Source: Ruminiclostridium sp. (GTDB lineage: Bacteria; Bacillota; Clostridia; Oscillospirales; Ruminococcaceae). From it: 46,030 nt of DNA. This document shows, piece by piece, positions 41,998 to 46,030 of this stretch. The notes under the pieces were generated by a model. It was not told the origin of the DNA and searched no databases. It saw only the letters and a list, made by a program, of their open reading frames with translations. The position numbers and the translations under genes are program-made. Position 1 is the stretch's first letter; each line of letters begins with the position of its first letter. The stretch covers positions 1-46,030 of the forward strand of contig JAGALB010000017.1 of NCBI GenBank assembly GCA_017625405.1, written 5' to 3'.

Positions 41998-42543
41998 ATG
42001 GATGATTTAAGTATAATAGAGCTGTTTTTTCAGCGTTCGGAAAAAGCGATTACCGAAATAAAGCTGAAATATAATTCGCTCTGTATGAAAATTGCAAATT
42101 CCATACTGTTAAACTATGAGGATTCAGAGGAATGTCTCAATACATCATATCTTAAGATATGGAACGCTGTTCCGCCAAAGCGCCCTGATTCCTTATGCGG
42201 ATATCTGTGCAGAATTGTCCGTAATACCGCTTTAACTTTATATAAAGCCACCTCACGCCGCAGCTTCTTTGAAAAATATGAGGAGCTGAGCGAAATTTAC
42301 CGTTTCGGCGAGACAGTTGAAGAGATAATGGACAGCAATATGCTTGGGGATTACATCAACGAATTTCTTAAAAAGGAAAATCCAAAAACACGGCATATTT
42401 TTATTCTGCGGTATTATTTCAATATGGCGGTAAAGGATATTGCAGACAGTCTGGAAATGAGTGAGCAGGCTGTAAGCTCAAGACTTATGCGTGCAAGAAA
42501 CAATCTGCGAAAATTCCTTTCAGAAAAGGGGGTAGAGGTATGA
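41998..42543 (+). CDS. ECF RNA polymerase sigma factor (sigma E of this window)
   Basis: 181 residues from the ATG at 41998, 7 bases after AAAGGGGG; an ATG six codons upstream overlaps that ribosome site. Region 2 is CMKIANSILLNYEDSEECLNTSYLKIWNAVPP, followed by PDSLCGYLCRIVRNTAL; region 4 is MAVKDIADSLEMSEQAVSSRLMRARNNLRKFL. It is a close paralogue of sigma B, sharing the LFF.RSE N-terminus and the KGVEV / RGVEV end. Its TGA overlaps the ATG of the 1054-residue membrane protein (ATGA), exactly as in the sigma B pair. Confidence 0.93.
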   Translation: MDDLSIIELFFQRSEKAITEIKLKYNSLCMKIANSILLNYEDSEECLNTSYLKIWNAVPPKRPDSLCGYLCRIVRNTALTLYKATSRRSFFEKYEELSEIYRFGETVEEIMDSNMLGDYINEFLKKENPKTRHIFILRYYFNMAVKDIADSLEMSEQAVSSRLMRARNNLRKFLSEKGVEV

Positions 42544-45500
42544 GCGAGATAAACGAAAAGAAATGGGAAGAAGCTCTTGAAAAGATAGATGAAAAATACA
42601 TAGATAAAGCGATAGAAGAAATGGCTTCTCATTCTGAAGAAGCAAAAATTACAGCTGAAAAATCCTTTAACAAAGGTGTAAGAATCGCAAAGATAACAGG
42701 CGGTATTGCCGCTTCGGTTGCGGTTATAGCAGGTGTTGGCGCAATAATGAATGCAAACGGTATAACCATAAGCGAGCTCTGGGAAATGCGCCCGTCGGAG
42801 GTTACCACAACGACAACAACTATACCGAATATTTCCGAAACAACCACAACACCCGTAACCGATAATACCACCACTCCTCCTGTATCGGATACCGAAGAAA
42901 CTGATGTTCCTGATGATACACCCGAAACAATCCTTATGGGCAAAAGCTTTATTACACAGAACGGTTATGAGTATTCCTTTTCCTATGAATATACTCAGAC
43001 AGGCGGTGAAACCCGCGGCATAATGAGTAAGCTCAGAATGGAGGTTGTTGACCTTAAAAATGACAATGAACACATCTGCGATGATGACATCACTGATTTA
43101 TCTATTGTGGGTGATAACATTGAAATTTACAATGAAGAAAACACATATAACTGCGTTGAACTGCAGGTGTTTGAAATGTCCGATTATGACCTTGTGCATA
43201 TAAATATTCCTCACAAAATTGAGGGACAAAGCTACGGTGCAGATAATCAGTCGGTGTTCCTTATTATGACTGAAAACGACGACGGAACATACAGCTTCAA
43301 GGACGTAAAGGGACCTGACGGAAACGATTTTGAATGTTATCCGAATTCAGTTTACAAGCTTAAAGACGAGGACGTCATATTAATTTACGACGGCTATATT
43401 TCAAAAAACGCTTACAAGGTTGATATTGAAAACCTCAGATTTACTGAATATCAGCTTTCCGATATAGACAGCGACGAAGCAAATATAGTGGATATTATAG
43501 CAGACCTTGAGCCGCTCAGTGCCGAAGAAGAGTTCTCAATTTATGAAAACCGTTTCTATGGAAAATGGGAATTAGCTTATACAGGTCTCAGTAACAGATA
43601 TGCAAATGACGGCATGGAGGACAGAAATTTCTCCTACTATGGCGATACCTCAACCGAAAGCTGGGGTTCTTATGAAAGAGGCTTTTATGAGGACGAAACA
43701 GGCTGGTATATGACAGGACTTAACGGCGGTATCGGAAATGCTCACTTTATTCCGAAAAATGATCCCGATACAATGTATTTCTATCAGGAGATGCCCTGCC
43801 AGAAAAATCAGTATTACTGCATATTCACACGTAATGAAAATGAAACAGAATATGATACTTATATAAATGCAGGCAGTCTTAACAATATAGGCTTACGTAA
43901 GCTTCAGCATATTACAGGCTGTGATTTGTCATCAATAATTACCACAGAAAATGGCACATTAAAGCTTGATGACGGCAGCGAATGGACAACTGCCACAAAT
44001 CTCTACTACGGCACAGGAAAAACCTATCTGAATGAAATAACGGAAAACAGAATACGTATTTCACAGCGTTATTTCACCACAGATGTAAGCCTTTATGACC
44101 CATTTTCAGACACAAATGTCCCCTACCCTGAGATGCAGTACGTCACATTTACAATTGATAAGGTTGACGGTCAATGGAAGCTTACTGCTGCGGACAGATA
44201 TGACCGAACTCTTGAAACGCATGATGGTATGCCCACTGAGTTTACAGAAAGCAGCTTTGCCGAAGCGGAAAAAACAAGGAATGAACATGGCATAACTGAC
44301 CTTGAAGCGGTGATTGCAGTAGAATATTTCACCGATTCCACAGGTCGTTATTATGCCCTTCGCAATATCGGAATAAATCAGGCGCTTAATTTCAGCTATG
44401 CTGAACTGTATTATTTCAACGGTGTTGAATACGAGCTTCTAATGGCTCGTGATGCGTATGTAGATGTTGCCTTCATGAATGATATAATCTATATTTCATG
44501 GCAGAACTATGAGCTTGACGAGCAGTATATTGAGTATTACAGTAAAACGTCAGTAATGGGTCTTAACGGCAATGGTATCGCTATCAAAGGCACAGGTCTG
44601 TCAGGCTTCAACACCTTTGAAAACTGTATTGTCTATACTTGTCTGAACGATGAAGTTACTCAGTATGTCATCAACGGTGACAGGCACAACCCCAAATTCA
44701 CAGAGATTAAAAACATCGACTACCCCGACGGAAGCTCAGGTTTCAGGGCTGAAACAAAGGATGGCGAAATAATCACTTACAGCGATTCTTCCACAAAGCT
44801 TTCAGATCAGTTGTGGCTTTTAAATTCACGTATGGAAAGCATTTACGATATGCTCTGGGGCGGTGATATAAAGGTGGATATGAATGATAGGGTAAATATC
44901 AATGAAATGTCCTGCGGTTATGTTGCTGACTATAATCTGCATGATTATTTCCTTGAAACAGTTGGATATGAGCTTGCTGACGGGCTGATTAACAATGCAC
45001 CCGCAAAACTCTACCTTTACAACGGAAAATACTATGCGCCCGAAATGACAGGCTATACACCAAAGTATGCAACCTCTTATGAAATCATCAGCGAAAATCA
45101 GAATACCGCAGAGGTTAAATACACCATATATATGCGCAGCGATCCGTACAGCGTTGCATACTTTACAGGCCCCTACACATACACGGCAACGCTTACCCGC
45201 ACCGAATCCGGCTGGCGGTTTGAAAGCTTTAAGATCGACGGTGTTGATGCACCCTTATCCATAGGCGATATGTCACAGAAGCTTATGACATGTATCGGAC
45301 ATTACCGCCTTTATTCCGATACTCCAGAAGCAAACTCGGTTGATACGAATGACAGCATAACTGTTGACGGGAATACTTATTACTGTCTTGATACCTATGA
45401 CGGCTTCAAAGAATATGAATCAGGGTTCTTTTCAGAAAAAGCCGTGGACGAAATACTGTTGAAGCTGGATACAATAAGAGTTTCAGACGGTAAGGTATAT

Positions 45501-45704
45501 ATGCGCCATGAGCCGAGTGAAAAAGTCGTAGATTATACTTATAATTTCACACTGGAAAAAGCTGATTCTGATTCAACAGAGCTTTCTGTTACCTTCTGGA
45601 ACGAGGAAAATGAAATATTAGGCGCTGTTGCTGAGGGTATACCGTTTACTTTCATATGTGAAAATGATAAGTGGGTGTTGGATAGTTTCAGTTTTCCTGA
45701 ATAA
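42540..45704 (+). CDS. Giant single-pass membrane protein, predicted anti-sigma factor/sensor of ECF sigma E
   Basis: 1054 residues. Cytoplasmic N-terminus with KIDEKYIDKAIEEMAS (15-30), membrane helix at about 50-70, Thr/Pro-rich linker at 88-116, then about 930 residues outside, acidic and Tyr-rich. It is paralogous to the 1083-residue partner of sigma B: same N-terminal motif and the same module YYALRNIGINQALNFSYAELYYFNG (about 600-625). The Thr-rich linker, typical of this organism's lipoproteins, is present here but absent in the sigma B partner. No known catalytic motif is seen. A strong terminator ends the operon. Confidence 0.75.
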   Translation: MSEINEKKWEEALEKIDEKYIDKAIEEMASHSEEAKITAEKSFNKGVRIAKITGGIAASVAVIAGVGAIMNANGITISELWEMRPSEVTTTTTTIPNISETTTTPVTDNTTTPPVSDTEETDVPDDTPETILMGKSFITQNGYEYSFSYEYTQTGGETRGIMSKLRMEVVDLKNDNEHICDDDITDLSIVGDNIEIYNEENTYNCVELQVFEMSDYDLVHINIPHKIEGQSYGADNQSVFLIMTENDDGTYSFKDVKGPDGNDFECYPNSVYKLKDEDVILIYDGYISKNAYKVDIENLRFTEYQLSDIDSDEANIVDIIADLEPLSAEEEFSIYENRFYGKWELAYTGLSNRYANDGMEDRNFSYYGDTSTESWGSYERGFYEDETGWYMTGLNGGIGNAHFIPKNDPDTMYFYQEMPCQKNQYYCIFTRNENETEYDTYINAGSLNNIGLRKLQHITGCDLSSIITTENGTLKLDDGSEWTTATNLYYGTGKTYLNEITENRIRISQRYFTTDVSLYDPFSDTNVPYPEMQYVTFTIDKVDGQWKLTAADRYDRTLETHDGMPTEFTESSFAEAEKTRNEHGITDLEAVIAVEYFTDSTGRYYALRNIGINQALNFSYAELYYFNGVEYELLMARDAYVDVAFMNDIIYISWQNYELDEQYIEYYSKTSVMGLNGNGIAIKGTGLSGFNTFENCIVYTCLNDEVTQYVINGDRHNPKFTEIKNIDYPDGSSGFRAETKDGEIITYSDSSTKLSDQLWLLNSRMESIYDMLWGGDIKVDMNDRVNINEMSCGYVADYNLHDYFLETVGYELADGLINNAPAKLYLYNGKYYAPEMTGYTPKYATSYEIISENQNTAEVKYTIYMRSDPYSVAYFTGPYTYTATLTRTESGWRFESFKIDGVDAPLSIGDMSQKLMTCIGHYRLYSDTPEANSVDTNDSITVDGNTYYCLDTYDGFKEYESGFFSEKAVDEILLKLDTIRVSDGKVYMRHEPSEKVVDYTYNFTLEKADSDSTELSVTFWNEENEILGAVAEGIPFTFICENDKWVLDSFSFPE

Positions 45705-45706
45705 AA

Positions 45707-45740
45707 AATACTCCCGAATAAAAAGATATTCGGGAGTATT
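45707..45740 (+). terminator. Rho-independent terminator of the sigma E operon
   Basis: Stem aatactcccgaata / tattcgggagtatt with loop aaaaga, then tttaatat. It directly follows the stop codon of the 1054-residue gene. Bases 45741-45890 hold no gene that I can see. Confidence 0.9.
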
Positions 45741-45890
45741 TTAATATATATACATAAACTTTGATCTTTTTCATATATATTTCAATCGATAACCCATTAT
45801 GCTTCCTCCGTATCACTCGCTTGAAAACCATTTCACGCAGGAATTTTCTATCCCATAAACGGTACTTTAGGCGATTTTCAAACAAAAGAA

Positions 45891-45923
45891 AAAAGCCTTT
45901 AAACCGCGTGGTTAAAGGCTTTT
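45891..45923 (-). terminator. Terminator of tRNA-Asn
   Basis: Stem aaaagcctttaaacc / ggttaaaggctttt with loop gcgt and one bulge, 6 bases beyond the tRNA 3' end; T-run on minus. Same architecture as the terminator at 34123-34153. Confidence 0.85.
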
Positions 45924-45929
45924 CGCTGG

Positions 45930-46002
45930 CTCCTGTTACTGGACTTGAACCAGTGGCATCATGATTAACAGTCATGCGCTCTACCGACTGAGCTAAACAG
46001 GA
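45930..46002 (-). tRNA. tRNA-Asn (anticodon GTT)
   Basis: 73 bases on the minus strand. Acceptor TCCTGTT pairs with AACAGGA, discriminator G; D arm GCTCAGTCGGTAGAGC; anticodon arm CATGA-CTGTTAA-TCATG with anticodon GTT; T arm ACTGG-TTCAAGT-CCAGT. CCA is not encoded. A terminator hairpin follows. Its last 52 bases before the discriminator are duplicated at 34160-34211. Bases 46003-46030 hold nothing recognisable. Confidence 0.97.
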
Positions 46003-46030
46003 TTATCTATTAAATTGTATTCCGTTCAGC

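Noticed and set aside
42414-43073. 219-codon frame antisense to the start of the 1054-residue gene
   Set aside because: It runs opposite to the sigma E / membrane protein junction, whose frames are supported by paralogy. Its Phe/Cys/Gly content reflects the Thr/Glu/Lys codons of the real strand.
34160-46002. A prophage or ICE between the tRNA-Asn copies
   Set aside because: No integrase, relaxase, capsid or replication gene is present. The duplication is reported, but no element type is claimed.

Overview
The window looks like a chromosomal segment of a gut Firmicute of the Ruminococcus / Oscillospiraceae type. This is an inference from sequence style: AT-rich intergenic DNA with textbook sigma-A promoters (TTGACA-N17-TATAAT), strong AGGAGG-type ribosome sites, a perfect CIRCE operator before groESL, lipoproteins whose Cys is followed by a long Thr-rich linker, many ECF sigma factors with DUF4179/DUF4367-like partners, and a BspA-type leucine-rich repeat lipoprotein. 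No taxonomic marker was searched.

Layout. 0.2-1.8 kb: pyridoxamine kinase plus a HAD phosphatase, translationally coupled. 1.8-2.8 kb: a SLOG-family protein divergent from two small XRE regulators, sharing an operator-like promoter region. 2.9-5.0 kb: MATE exporter and a signal-anchored protein. 5.1-7.5 kb: a three-gene ATGA-coupled operon (70-residue protein, RluA-type pseudouridine synthase, ApgM-type phosphoglycerate mutase / proposed homoserine kinase). 7.5-13.1 kb: a leftward cell-wall unit (alpha/beta hydrolase, membrane-anchored MurF, two zinc-ribbon membrane proteins, D-Ala-D-Ala ligase). One hairpin repeat lies inside this unit, and a related repeat-bounded four-helix-bundle gene lies just after it. 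13.2-14.4 kb: four small proteins of unknown function. 14.6-17.3 kb: YfcE-type phosphoesterase and CIRCE-controlled groES-groEL, followed by structured tandem repeats.

From 17.6 kb to the end the window becomes an accessory, signalling-rich region. There are five ECF sigma factors in about 25 kb, called A to E here. A (19.1 kb) is paired with a DUF4179-like protein, and the pair is flanked by two copies of a structured repeat. B (28.4 kb) and E (42.0 kb) are paralogues. Each overlaps by ATGA a giant single-pass membrane protein (1083 and 1054 residues) with a shared N-terminal DEKYIDxAxEE motif, presumably a transmembrane anti-sigma factor with a sensor of about 1000 residues outside the cell. 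C (32.9 kb) and D (41.0 kb) are a second paralogous pair with DUF4367-like membrane proteins. Between them lie secreted proteins: two tandem lipoproteins, a CotH-kinase lipoprotein, a 768-residue lipoprotein ending in a KPVIYLYP domain, a beta-helix protein with a wall-binding-like repeat, a 1048-residue leucine-rich repeat lipoprotein and a 763-residue lipoprotein co-transcribed with sigma D. Two of these operons share an almost identical promoter in which four 11-bp direct repeats (TTACA-N6 on the + strand) replace the -35 box, which suggests a common OmpR/PhoB-type activator.

The right end carries an intact tRNA-Asn(GTT) on the minus strand. A 52-base exact copy of its 3' part with its own terminator lies 11.8 kb to the left, consistent with a degraded second tRNA or an old integration duplication. 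No integrase, transposase, CRISPR array or rRNA gene was seen.
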